A stretch of 64,000 nucleotides of DNA from Myxococcales bacterium (GTDB taxonomy: Bacteria > Myxococcota_A > UBA9160 > UBA4427). Made by a program: the position numbers and the translations under genes. This document shows positions 17,641 to 26,735 of this stretch, piece by piece (the stretch's first letter is position 1; every line of letters starts with the position of its first letter). A model generated the notes under the pieces. The model was given only the letters and a program-made list of their open reading frames with translations, searched no databases and had not been told where the DNA came from. The stretch covers positions 62,001 to 126,000 of the forward strand of contig DUCN01000026.1 of the NCBI GenBank assembly GCA_012959805.1, given 5' to 3'.

Positions 17641-17674
17641 TTGAAAAAAGACGAAAGTAGGACGAAAATATAGC
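17641..17674 (+). promoter_or_regulatory. dnaE2 / receiver-dinB divergent control element
   Basis: AAAAGACGAAAGTAGGACG (17646-17664) matches the element before imuA at 18 of 19 positions. Here it also forms a direct repeat GACGAAA-GTAG-GACGAAA with an 11-bp period, about one helical turn. A TTGAAA box overlaps its left end, and a 17-bp spacing puts a -10 (GAAAAT) just before the ATG, again suggesting a leaderless message. The site lies in the only gap between dnaE2 and the divergent operon. Confidence 0.6.
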
Positions 17675-20600
17675 ATGGTCACCCCCCAAGACTTTGTCCA
17701 ACTGCGCTCGCGCAGCGCATTCTCCTTCCTCGAAGCCTGCAGCAACCCTGAAGACCTCGTCGAAGCGGCCGTCGCCCTGGGTCATTCGAGCCTCGCGATG
17801 GCCGATCGCGATGGCGTGAGCGGTGCGCCTCGCTTCCATCGTGCTGCCCGGTCCGCTGGCCTTCGCCCCTTGATGGGCGCCGAGATCGTCGTTGCCGATC
17901 GATTGGACTCCGATGCTTCTTCCCCCCCCGCGCATGATCGACTCCTCTTGTTAGTCGAATCGCCTGAGGGCTGGCGGCGCCTATGTCGCCTGCTCACACT
18001 GGCTCATTCCCGGCGTGACAAGATGCTCGAAGCGCGCGATCCCCGTGCGCGCGGTCGGATTCGCGTGGAATGGAAAGAACTCGAAGCCTCCGCGGGGCAT
18101 TGGAGTGTTCTCTTGCGGGGTGATGAACATCTTCGCCCGGCACTGCTTGACCGCGCCCGTCAGGTCTTTGGCAATCGGCTCTCGGTCGATGTCTCACGCC
18201 TACTCGATCGTCGCGGCGAACGTGTCACCCGTCGCGCGGCCGCCATGGCGACTGCACATCGGGTGCAGGTCGTCGCGACTGGAGATGTGCGCTGTGCAAC
18301 GCCACAGGATCGACGACTACTCGATGCACTGATCTGCCTACGAGAACGCAAGACTCTCGAAACGGCGGGACGCCATCTCCCGCCCAATGGCGAAGGACAT
18401 CTCCATTCCCGAGAAGAGATCGTTCGCCGTTTCGCCGACCAACCCGAATGGGTCCTGGCGACGCGTGCCATCGCGGAGCGCTGCGAATTCACCCTTGAAG
18501 AACTCGACTACCGCTTCCCCGAATATCCGCTTCGCCCAGGCGAAACCCAGATGAGCCGACTGCGAGAATTCACCCGAATCGGCGCTCGGGAGCGCTATGG
18601 CGCCCGCCCCGACCCGCGCGTCGCCAAGCAACTTGCCCATGAGCTCCGCATCATCGAAAACCTCGATCTCTCTGGCTATTTCCTGATCGTGGAAGACATC
18701 GCCCGTTATGCGCGCGACCAGAAGATCTTGTGCCAGGGTCGTGGGTCCGCGGCCAACAGCGCCGTTTGTTATGCGCTCGGAATCACAGCCGTCGATCCCG
18801 TCCGAATGGAGCTTCTTTTCGAACGCTTCCTCTCTGAAGAGCGAGGCGAATGGCCCGACATCGACATCGACCTGCCATCTGGGGATCAGCGCGAGAAAGT
18901 CATTCAATACGTCTTTTCGAAATACGGCCAATCGGGATCGGCGATGACCGCAAACGTCATTACCTATCGAATCAAGATGGCGGTCCGCGAAATGGGCAAG
19001 GTGCTCGGCATGGATCCCGAAGCAATCGGGCGGCTATCGAAGCTCGTAGGACGACTCGATTTTCCCGTCGCTCATCGGCTCTCCGCTTCGAACCGAGTCC
19101 AGAAAGAATCACAGAACGAGGCTAACGCCGCTCTCGAAGAGCGTCTTCGCGAAGCCAGGCTCGATCCAACCTCTCCCGACGTCCGCCATTGGATGGATCT
19201 CGTCGGTGCCGTCCAGGGACTTCCACGCCACCTCGGCCAACACAGCGGCGGCATCGTCATAGCCGCTGGCCGCCTCGATGAAGTCGTCCCGATCGAACCC
19301 GCCAGCATGGCCAATCGGCGTATCGTCCAGTGGGACAAAGACGACTGCGCAGATCTCGGCATCATCAAGATCGACCTATTGGGCCTTGGCATGCTCTGCG
19401 CCTTGGAAGAAACAATTCCGCTCATCAAGCGTCATGAAGGCAAGCAGGTCGATCTGGCCAAGCTGCCCGTCGACGACCCCAAGACCTATGCCATGATGCG
19501 CCGTGCCGACACGATCGGGGTTTTCCAGATCGAAAGCCGCGCGCAGATGGCGACCCTGCCCCGACTGAAACCCAAGACCTTCTACGACCTCGTCGTCGAA
19601 ATCGCCATCATCCGACCCGGTCCGATCGTGGGCAAGATGGTGCATCCCTATATCAACCGTCGTGCGGGCCGAGAACCCGTCGTCTATCCCCATGAATCTC
19701 TTCGCCCGATTCTCGAGCGAACCCTCGGCGTCCCGATCTTTCAAGAGCAACTCTTGCGCATCGCGATGTCGGCGGCCGGATTCAGCGGAGGCGAAGCCGA
19801 AGAACTGCGCCGGGCGATGGGATTCAAGCGTTCCTCCGAAAGGATGATCAAGATCGAGCAGCGACTGCGCAAAGGCATGCGCGCCCAGGGCTTCTCAAAA
19901 GAAGCCGAGGACCAGATCGTTCTCCACATCACATCCTTTGCACTCTACGGCTTTCCCGAATCCCATTCCGCTTCCTTCGCTCTGATCGCCTACGCCTCGG
20001 CCTATTTAAAACAGCATCATCCCGCGGCCTTTCTCGTCGGCCTGCTCCGCGCACAACCCATGGGCTTCTACAGTCCGGCCACCCTGATCAAAGATGCGCA
20101 AAGACATGGCGTTGATGTTCGGCCCATCGATATCGTCGTATCAAACGTCCAAGCCGATCTCGAAGCCGGCTCCCAAATTCCACCGAGTAGAATCGGATCC
20201 GAAGAAGTCGGAGGAATCGGCGGAGACCCATGCCCACCCGCCGTTCGCATTGGCCTCGATTCAGTCGGCGGACTGAACCGGAAGACAGCCGAACGAATCG
20301 TTCGAGAAAGAATCCGGGAGCCCTTCAAAGATCTGGGGGATCTGGTGAGAAGAGTCGGACCAGATCGAGATGAACTCGATGCCCTAGCGGAACTCGGCGT
20401 TCTGGCGCGTTTATGGGGCAAGGAGAGTTCACATCACTCTCGTCCCAGTGCGCGTCGCAGTGCGCTCTGGCAGGTCGCTGCTCTCGAGCGCGACCGGGAC
20501 TCACTCTTTGCTGGGCGCGCGATTGCGCGGCCCGCCGCTTCGCGTGGAACGACTCCTGCTCCCGCCGCGTCGCCGCTGCCGCCCATGACCGAGATCGAAG

Positions 20601-21016
20601 AGACCCTGGCAGACTACCGCCTCTCGGGAGTCACGACGGGCGTCCATGTCATGGCACATCTACGCAAGAGCCTCGATCGTCGCGGCGTCCTTCCCGCTGC
20701 CAAGCTTCGCGACACACCGGATGGGACGCATGTCCGAACTGCGGGACATGCGATCGTTCGACAGCGACCGGGTTCCGCCAAGGGCTTCTGCTTCGTGACA
20801 CTCGAAGACGAAACCGGATTATCGAATGCCATCCTCACGCCCGACATCACCAAGCGTTTTCGGATTCCCCTGAACCAGGCCTCGCTGCTCGAAATCGCGG
20901 GACGCGTGCAGCGAGTCGATGGCGTGATTCATGTCCGAGCACGCGAGATCATCCCGCTCGACCTAACGACGACAGATCCATCACCCAAGCTACCTACTTC
21001 ACATGACTATCGATGA
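17675..21016 (+). CDS. dnaE2: Error-prone DNA polymerase III alpha subunit DnaE2
   Basis: The 1113-residue protein follows the DnaE2 plan: an N-terminal PHP domain (LRSRSAFSFLEA, lacking the metal-binding His of replicative DnaE), the palm with GRGSAANSAVCYALGIT and the catalytic PDIDIDLPSG (about residues 394-403), HLGQHSGGIVIAAG, GVFQIESRAQM, the C-terminal HhH block (VGGLNRKTAERI) and an OB fold (THVRTAGHAIVRQRPGSAKGFCFVTLEDETG). It performs mutagenic lesion bypass with ImuA and ImuB. It is separated from imuAB by an LLM gene and the dinB operon, but shares their operator. A run of eight C lies near codon 84. The 3' end overlaps the convergent small gene by 10 nt. Confidence 0.95.
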   Translation: MVTPQDFVQLRSRSAFSFLEACSNPEDLVEAAVALGHSSLAMADRDGVSGAPRFHRAARSAGLRPLMGAEIVVADRLDSDASSPPAHDRLLLLVESPEGWRRLCRLLTLAHSRRDKMLEARDPRARGRIRVEWKELEASAGHWSVLLRGDEHLRPALLDRARQVFGNRLSVDVSRLLDRRGERVTRRAAAMATAHRVQVVATGDVRCATPQDRRLLDALICLRERKTLETAGRHLPPNGEGHLHSREEIVRRFADQPEWVLATRAIAERCEFTLEELDYRFPEYPLRPGETQMSRLREFTRIGARERYGARPDPRVAKQLAHELRIIENLDLSGYFLIVEDIARYARDQKILCQGRGSAANSAVCYALGITAVDPVRMELLFERFLSEERGEWPDIDIDLPSGDQREKVIQYVFSKYGQSGSAMTANVITYRIKMAVREMGKVLGMDPEAIGRLSKLVGRLDFPVAHRLSASNRVQKESQNEANAALEERLREARLDPTSPDVRHWMDLVGAVQGLPRHLGQHSGGIVIAAGRLDEVVPIEPASMANRRIVQWDKDDCADLGIIKIDLLGLGMLCALEETIPLIKRHEGKQVDLAKLPVDDPKTYAMMRRADTIGVFQIESRAQMATLPRLKPKTFYDLVVEIAIIRPGPIVGKMVHPYINRRAGREPVVYPHESLRPILERTLGVPIFQEQLLRIAMSAAGFSGGEAEELRRAMGFKRSSERMIKIEQRLRKGMRAQGFSKEAEDQIVLHITSFALYGFPESHSASFALIAYASAYLKQHHPAAFLVGLLRAQPMGFYSPATLIKDAQRHGVDVRPIDIVVSNVQADLEAGSQIPPSRIGSEEVGGIGGDPCPPAVRIGLDSVGGLNRKTAERIVRERIREPFKDLGDLVRRVGPDRDELDALAELGVLARLWGKESSHHSRPSARRSALWQVAALERDRDSLFAGRAIARPAASRGTTPAPAASPLPPMTEIEETLADYRLSGVTTGVHVMAHLRKSLDRRGVLPAAKLRDTPDGTHVRTAGHAIVRQRPGSAKGFCFVTLEDETGLSNAILTPDITKRFRIPLNQASLLEIAGRVQRVDGVIHVRAREIIPLDLTTTDPSPKLPTSHDYR

Positions 21017-21254
21017 ATTTGAAAGAAGAAGGATGCGATCAGAAGCCGGCAAGTCCCTTCGGAATCGTCTATTCCGTGGCCGATCAGATGTTTGGGGAGG
21101 ATGCGTTCGATCACGACTTTCAGCTGATCCGCGCGAAGCGATTTCACTTCGAGCCCAGCTTCCTTGAGCGCCAGACGCAGAGTCTCCCGCGCTTCGAGGA
21201 GGTTGAACGAAGTCAACGCCTCGAACTTCTCCGCGATCCAGTCAAATCAGACAC
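21007..21254 (-). pseudogene. Small hypothetical gene with a likely frameshift near its start
   Basis: About 70 residues of coding-like sequence (ARETLRLALKEAGLEV, ADQLKVVIERILPKHL) form amphipathic helices. In frame, the reading opens at 21246 after a stop and reads FDWIAEKFEALTSFNLLEAR before any usable start; the only in-frame start is a TTG at 21216. One base added at a run of T (21243-21248) would join this to a GTG at 21254, giving MSDFDWIAEKFEAL. I therefore suspect a one-base deletion, either real decay or an assembly error. The function is unknown; it lies in a decayed patch beside a transposase remnant. Confidence 0.5.
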
Positions 21255-21393
21255 CTTCCTCACGAACGCATCCCCGAACCTGCAGCAGCTTCGGGGTTCT
21301 CAACCGCAGTCTTCCGAGGGGAGAAGGCTGTAGATCGTCAAAATATTTCGAACAACGACGGCTCTTTGCTAAGAGACCGTTTTGGGTTTCGAC

Positions 21394-21759
21394 CTAAGCC
21401 GCCTTCTGGGCCAGATACTCCCTCTTCCTCCGTTCCATCGTTCTTCGCTTGATCTTGGATCGTTCGCTCAGCACCGCATACTGTCGACTGAAGTAGACAT
21501 CGGACGGCGTCACGTTGCCTTTGGCCTTGCAGAGCGCGCTGCCAACGAAGTCGACACAGTCCGAGAGATCGGGGGCGCGCAGATACCGAACACCCTTCGC
21601 CGGAACGCTAGTCATGCCATGACCAAGCACTTCGCTGTTTGCCGCGTCGCGAACGCCCGAGTTGTGGAAGACCAGAGCAGTGTTGGCGACGTCCGTGTCG
21701 CGCTCGACCGCATCAGTGATGTCGCTGCGAAGCTCGGCTGCGAAGAGCAAACGGGTCAT
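21394..21759 (-). pseudogene. Transposase C-terminal remnant (IS3-like integrase core tail)
   Basis: The last ~45 residues (GNVTPSDVYFSRQYAVLSER, KIKRRTMERRKREYLAQK) match from memory the C-terminal tail of IS3-like DDE transposases, which usually read GNVTPADVYFGR followed by a basic helix. The upstream part of this frame (VFHNSGVRDAANSEVLGHG and on) does not resemble a transposase, and the DDE catalytic residues are absent. I saw no terminal inverted repeats. It is best read as a leftover of an old insertion, the true homologous part being about 21394-21545. Confidence 0.55.
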
Positions 21760-21893
21760 GAGATGGAGAGAAACGAACGAATCAGGAATTGAGTTTTCAT
21801 CCTGAACCTCACTTGGCGTGGCTCCGTCCGAGGCCCTCGTACTTTTGCATACGTCATGGGATATTTCCCCACGTCAAGAAAATCAGCCTAACA

Positions 21894-22406
21894 TTAAGAG
21901 ATGTCCACCACTGTCCACTCCCGATCGCGCCCATCGACGACAACCTCAAAGCAATCATCAATCTGAGCACCCGAAAGCGCCTTCCCCACAGGGGATCCCG
22001 GCGTGACCACGGTGATGAAACCGTCGCCGCCCGGACCTGGCAGCGCGACTCCGGCCCCGACCGGCAGCAGAAAAAGCGTGCGCTCCCCTTCCCCCTCCTC
22101 ATCCTCGACGCGCACGTCGACCAACGCACCGACCCCGACGCGGTCGCTCGACCGGAAACGTCTCATTCCACCTTCGGCGAATTCGAGCAAGCGCTCCATT
22201 TCTGCAACCGCCTGCTTGCGGCGACGGCGATGTCCGCTGGCTAGCCGACTTTGAAGCGCCGCCTCCTTGGTCTCATCGCGACGACGCGAATCGCCCTCCG
22301 ACGGTTCGGACTCGCCGCCGGCCTCGGCCTCTGCCCGACCAGCCGCCGCGATTCGGGCCTGATAAGTGCTCTTGAGCTCAGTGACGAAATGCTTCTTGAG
22401 ATCCAT
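21894..22406 (-). CDS. GreA/GreB-type transcription elongation factor C-terminal domain protein
   Basis: The preferred ATG gives 170 residues starting MDLKKHFVTELK. An N-terminal helical region (with DETKEAALQSRLASGHRRRRKQAVAEMERLLEF) is followed by a beta-rich FKBP-like GreA C-terminal domain (VGVGALVDVRV, RTLFLLPVGAG, ITVVTPGSPVGKALSGAQIDDCFEV). Gre factors bind the RNA polymerase secondary channel, but this group has a short basic helix in place of the long coiled coil with acidic tip, so cleavage stimulation is uncertain. A longer start 54 nt upstream is possible but lies in non-family sequence. It is divergent from the cyclophilin gene. Confidence 0.75.
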   Translation of the reverse strand: MDLKKHFVTELKSTYQARIAAAGRAEAEAGGESEPSEGDSRRRDETKEAALQSRLASGHRRRRKQAVAEMERLLEFAEGGMRRFRSSDRVGVGALVDVRVEDEEGEGERTLFLLPVGAGVALPGPGGDGFITVVTPGSPVGKALSGAQIDDCFEVVVDGRDREWTVVDIS

Positions 22407-22532
22407 CTCTACCCCCCGGCCAAATGATGCCGTCGCCGTTTTTTCGCCATCGGCCTGCAACCAACGCGTTACAATGCGCGCCCACGAATCCCTGCGCGGC
22501 AGTCAACATGCCGCACTCCAACGGAGAACAAG

Positions 22533-22964
22533 ATGACCACCGCAACAATCTCGACGAGCAAAGGCATCATCAAGGTCGAACTCTTTACAGAGCAAGCCCC
22601 AGAGACGGCGGGGAACTTCATCAAGCTCGCCAAGGAAGGATTCTACGACAATCTCGTCTTCCATCGTGTCATCGCAGACTTCATGATCCAGGGTGGGTGC
22701 CCACAAGGAACGGGCACCGGTGGACCCGGCTACACCTTCGACGATGAAGCCAGCTCCCTGGCCATCCCCCACGACGGACCCGGCCGACTCTCCATGGCGA
22801 ATGCCGGCCCCAACACCAATGGCTCGCAGTTCTTCATCACCCACCTCGCGACGCCACATCTCGACGGCAAGCATGGCGTCTTCGGTGCGGTTCTCGACGG
22901 CCAGGACGTTGTCGATTCCATCGCACAGGGCGATGCGATGGAATCCGTCAAGATCGAGGAATAG
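22533..22964 (+). CDS. ppiB: Peptidyl-prolyl cis-trans isomerase, cyclophilin type
   Basis: A compact cytoplasmic cyclophilin of 143 residues with no signal peptide. It contains the active-site stretch [13 protein letters not shown], the GPGYTFDDE block, [17 protein letters not shown] and the [10 protein letters not shown] motif. It catalyses proline isomerisation during protein folding. The ribosome site GGAGAACAAG sits just before the ATG. The gene is alone, between the divergent Gre-like gene and the convergent transketolase. Confidence 0.95.
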   Translation: MTTATISTSKGIIKVELFTEQAPETAGNFIKLAKEGFYDNLVFHRVIADFMIQGGCPQGTGTGGPGYTFDDEASSLAIPHDGPGRLSMANAGPNTNGSQFFITHLATPHLDGKHGVFGAVLDGQDVVDSIAQGDAMESVKIEE

Positions 22965-23066
22965 CTTCACGATCTCGAATGAGCGCGCTGCGAGGAAGGA
23001 GACTCCGTCTCTGTCCTCGACGGCGTGGCTCCTTGATCTCGGCGGCTCCAGACGAGGCGTCACGAC

Positions 23067-25127
23067 CTAAACGTGTGCTTTGACCCGCTTTGCGACCTGA
23101 CCGGCAGTGAAGCCAAAGTGTTCGGCGAGCGATGCGTAAGGTGCGGACGCACCGAAGCTCTCCATGCCGATCACCAGACCTCGGCGGCCGACGAAGCGTC
23201 GAAGCGTTTCACCTCGGCCGGCTTCGATCGCCACGATCGGCGTCCCATCGTCGGGCAGGATAGCATCCTGCGCGTCCTCGGATTGCTCGAGAAAGAGTCC
23301 AACACAAGGCATGGAGACGACGCGCGCGCGGATCCCGTCTCCCGCCAACTCGGCGGCCGCGTCGATGGCCAAGCCGACCTCGGAACCCGTCGCCAACAGG
23401 ACGACTTCCGCTTTTTTCGTCGGCTCGGATACGACATGCGCCCCCTTCCAGATGTCCATTGGATCGAATCCGGAGGGACGTTCAAGCGCGGGAACGTTCT
23501 GGCGCGTCAGTGAAAGCAAGACAGGGCCCCGCGCTTCTTTCAATGCGTACGCATAGGCCATCGCCGTCTCGACTCCGTCCGCCGGTCGGAAGACCGTGAG
23601 CCCAGGCACGATGCGCAGACTATCGAGCTGTTCGACCGGTTGATGGGTCGGTCCGTCTTCACCCACGAAAATCGAATCGTGTGTAAAGACAAAGAGAGTC
23701 GGAGTCTTCATCAACGCTGCAAGACGAATCGCAGGGCGCATATAGTCGCTGAAAATCATGAACGTCCCGCAATAGGAGAGGAACGTTGCGTCGAGGCCGA
23801 TTCCATTCGCGATTGCGCCCATGGCGTGTTCGCGCACACCGAAATGAATATTGCGCCCGGCAAAGGGGTCGACACCCTCACCGGCCGCTGGGCCAATGAT
23901 TCCGGCATCCTTCACGATCGGCGGTGCGGCCGAGCCCGCGAGATCCGCTGACCCACCGGCCATGTAGGGAACGATCTTGCCGAGCCGCTCGAGCATCGTG
24001 CCCGAGTGCTTTCGCGTTGCCGCCGCGGCGACGTCCATGCCCTCGAGAAGTTGAGGAATCAAATCCGCAGGCATTTCTCGACCGCGCGCCCGATCCCATT
24101 TTTCGGCAAGCGAGCGGTTCGCCGTGCGCCAGGCATCAAGGCGCCCATCACTCGCGATCCGTTCGAGATGCTTGGCCTCACCGCGACTCGCGCAATACTC
24201 TCGAACATCGTCGGGCACAATCAGGTCCGGCTCGATGGGCCATCCCAACCCCTCTTTAGCGAGCCTCGTTTCCTCGGCGCCAAGGGGCCCGCCATGTGCC
24301 TTGCTCTTCCCTTCGAAGTTCGGGGCACCCCGACCGATCAGCGTCTTCAGCACGATCAATGTCGGTCGCTGCGATTCATTTCGTGCGGACTCGAGAGCGG
24401 ACGAAAACCCAGACATGTCCTGTCCATCGATCGAGTCGATTACATGCCAGCCATAGGCTTCGAAACGCGCTGGGACGTTCTCGCCGAACGTTATGTCGGT
24501 TCCGCCATCGATCGTGATCTGATTGTCATCATAGATGTAGATGAGATTTCCCAGTCCGTGATGACCGGCGAAGGACGCCGCCTCGGCCGAGATGCCTTCC
24601 ATGAGATCGCCATCGCCCACGAACCCGTAGACATAGTGTTGGCCGGGTCGATCGAGGTCATTGGAAGCAGCCTGATCCGATGTCACGACACCGCCGCCAA
24701 ATTGTGCGCCCGTCATGCGTGCGGCCAGAGCCATTCCGACGCCATGCGCGAAGCCCTGCCCGAGCGGTCCCGTCGTGAGTTCAACCCCCGCTGTCTCACC
24801 GTATTCTGGATGGCCGGGTGTTCGCGAGCCAAGAGTTCTGAACTTTCCGAGATCGTCGAGTGTTAGGTCGAATCCGAAAAGATGAAGCAGTCCATATTGC
24901 AGCATCGAGGCATGCCCGTTCGAAAGCACGAAGCGATCGCGTAGCGGCCAATCCGGATCCCGAGGGTCGAATCGAAGATGATTGTCCCAAAGCTCGATCG
25001 CAGCCGCAGACAAGGCCATCGCGGCACCGACATGACCGATCCCTGCGCGTTCGACGGCATCCACCGCCAAGAAACGCAGGGTGTTTTCGATTCGAAGTGA
25101 GAGTTCTGGACTGGCTGCGGCGGGCAT
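23067..25127 (-). CDS. tkt: Transketolase
   Basis: The ATG chosen (MPAAASPELSLRIENTLRF) gives 686 residues, close to bacterial transketolases; the frame is open 99 nt further but adds Arg/Pro-rich sequence. Thiamine diphosphate motifs are present: GHVGAAMALSAA, LSNGHASMLQYGLLHL, the GDGDLMEGISAEAASFAGH motif ending in YDDNQITIDG, and in the pyrimidine domain GVREHAMGAIANGIGL and FVFTHDSIFVGEDGPTHQPVEQL. It moves two-carbon units in the pentose phosphate pathway or Calvin cycle. It is a single gene, convergent with ppiB; no Calvin-cycle genes are adjacent. Confidence 0.95.
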   Translation of the reverse strand: MPAAASPELSLRIENTLRFLAVDAVERAGIGHVGAAMALSAAAIELWDNHLRFDPRDPDWPLRDRFVLSNGHASMLQYGLLHLFGFDLTLDDLGKFRTLGSRTPGHPEYGETAGVELTTGPLGQGFAHGVGMALAARMTGAQFGGGVVTSDQAASNDLDRPGQHYVYGFVGDGDLMEGISAEAASFAGHHGLGNLIYIYDDNQITIDGGTDITFGENVPARFEAYGWHVIDSIDGQDMSGFSSALESARNESQRPTLIVLKTLIGRGAPNFEGKSKAHGGPLGAEETRLAKEGLGWPIEPDLIVPDDVREYCASRGEAKHLERIASDGRLDAWRTANRSLAEKWDRARGREMPADLIPQLLEGMDVAAAATRKHSGTMLERLGKIVPYMAGGSADLAGSAAPPIVKDAGIIGPAAGEGVDPFAGRNIHFGVREHAMGAIANGIGLDATFLSYCGTFMIFSDYMRPAIRLAALMKTPTLFVFTHDSIFVGEDGPTHQPVEQLDSLRIVPGLTVFRPADGVETAMAYAYALKEARGPVLLSLTRQNVPALERPSGFDPMDIWKGAHVVSEPTKKAEVVLLATGSEVGLAIDAAAELAGDGIRARVVSMPCVGLFLEQSEDAQDAILPDDGTPIVAIEAGRGETLRRFVGRRGLVIGMESFGASAPYASLAEHFGFTAGQVAKRVKAHV

Positions 25128-25436
25128 GGTGCGCGATTCCTCATGTCTCACGTAACGCATAATCACGCGGAACTTGTCTCGTGGGGGATGTCCGCGGGGT
25201 GGCGGGCCCGAGTGCATGGGAACCATACCGTGCCGACCGGCTGTGCGAAATCCATACAGTCACTTGTCGAGACCGATCGACGATGGCTTGAATAGAAACG
25301 CGCCCCAGGCCTTGGCAAGATTCTAGTCGAGCACCTGTGGCGACTCGAGTTTCATGATTCCAAGTCAGCGTGGGTCGCGTCGCAAGAATGTGCGGGCATC
25401 AAAAATAGCTCGCCAAGCTTTAGCGAGGGGGATCGA

Positions 25437-26735
25437 CTATTCGCCGAGCCTCGCCTGTTCGCGCTTGATATAGGCTCTCCACTTCCCAGCCACGTCGCGC
25501 GTACCGTCAAATTTCGCCGCGCGTCCAAACGCAGCATCCGCCGCCTTCCATTCCTTGTCATTGGCGGCCGCGATGCCAAACAGAATATGCGCTTGGCCTT
25601 CGTCGGCGAGATCGCCCTTTTCAAAGGCCAGGTCGAGAGACGACCGCGCATCCGCCCAACGCCCGAGCTGAAGATTGACTTGGGCATGGCGAATATAAAG
25701 TGAGCCATTCTTGTGCATTTCGGCCGCATTGCCGAGAGGGTCGAGGGCAAGCGCCCATTCGCGAGATTGCAGAAGAGTGTCCGAGAAGGTCTGATAGGCC
25801 TGCTGGGTCTTCTCGATCGAACCGTCTTCGAGGCCCTGCTTCATGACGGCGGCTCCACGATGCGGCAAACCTTCGACCATGAACATTTGGGCGACACGCG
25901 TCAGATCTCTACTCTCAGTGACGTAGCCTTCGTTCTTGGCTAGAAGCTGGACCGCGAGGCTCTTCGCCATGTTGTCTTGTTGAGCATAGATCGCGGCCAT
26001 CTGGGACCAGTAGACCCTCTTCGGGTATCGCAGAATGATGTCGTCGAGGAGCGCGAGCGCCTCATCATACTCGGAGCGCTCGAGATACAGCGAAAGCAAG
26101 AGCCTGTACCAGGGCTCCCGAGGGTCACTCGAAAGTTCGAGCGTCTTCTTGATCGCGATGAGGGCGTCATCAGGTCGTTCAGCGCGGTAGTAGGTCGCTG
26201 CAAGGACATAATATGAACTGGCCGCAGGGCTCTCGACCTGAGAGATCCAGCTCTCGAGGGTGACGATCGCGTCATCATAACGCTCGAGCATCGTCTGAAG
26301 CTGGCCCACCATGTAAAGTGAGCGCAGGTGGTCTTCCGGCTGAAGCGCCTCTTCGGAAACACTGGCCTCTAGATACGCAAGTGCTTTCTCAAAATCCTGC
26401 TCGTCCGCCGCCAGAGACCCGAGCATCTGGTTGATTCGCGCTCGCCCATAGGGCTTTGCCCGCTTGAGGTTGATCCCCTCGAGAACTTCGCGGGCGCCGG
26501 CGCTGTCGCCATCCTCCTGAATCAGAGAAATGACCTTGAGCATCTTCTTCTGATTGCGAGCGCCAAACGCATATTTCGCTGATTGCGCCAAGGCGGGGCC
26601 ACCGGCCAACATGACGAGCGCCGTGACCACGGCTACGCGAAGCACCCAACCGCCCAACCCGACCGACCGTGAACGGCGAGCAGAGGACTTCTCCGAAGAC
26701 TCTTTCGAGGGATCTATCATGACCATCTCACCCAT
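25437..26735 (-). CDS. TPR-repeat periplasmic protein of the TonB operon
   Basis: The gene starts at an ATG that overlaps the tonB stop (TGATG), giving 432 residues; ATGs 9 and 15 nt later are alternatives. A signal peptide (LRVAVVTALVMLAGGPALAQ) is followed by about ten TPR-like helical pairs, e.g. KALAYLEASVSEEALQPEDHL and DDALIAIKKTLELSSDPREP. In gamma-proteobacterial TtpC-type TonB clusters a TPR protein occupies the same last position. It probably organises the periplasmic part of the energy-transduction complex, but no activity can be inferred. Confidence 0.8.
   Translation of the reverse strand: MGEMVMIDPSKESSEKSSARRSRSVGLGGWVLRVAVVTALVMLAGGPALAQSAKYAFGARNQKKMLKVISLIQEDGDSAGAREVLEGINLKRAKPYGRARINQMLGSLAADEQDFEKALAYLEASVSEEALQPEDHLRSLYMVGQLQTMLERYDDAIVTLESWISQVESPAASSYYVLAATYYRAERPDDALIAIKKTLELSSDPREPWYRLLLSLYLERSEYDEALALLDDIILRYPKRVYWSQMAAIYAQQDNMAKSLAVQLLAKNEGYVTESRDLTRVAQMFMVEGLPHRGAAVMKQGLEDGSIEKTQQAYQTFSDTLLQSREWALALDPLGNAAEMHKNGSLYIRHAQVNLQLGRWADARSSLDLAFEKGDLADEGQAHILFGIAAANDKEWKAADAAFGRAAKFDGTRDVAGKWRAYIKREQARLGE

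Noticed and set aside
17922..17929. Run of eight C inside dnaE2, a possible slippage site
   Set aside because: The reading frame continues intact with family-like sequence on both sides, and one such run is expected by chance in this composition.
24006..24866. Plus-strand frame opposite transketolase (286 codons)
   Set aside because: Shadow of the transketolase gene, whose thiamine motifs are clear on the other strand.
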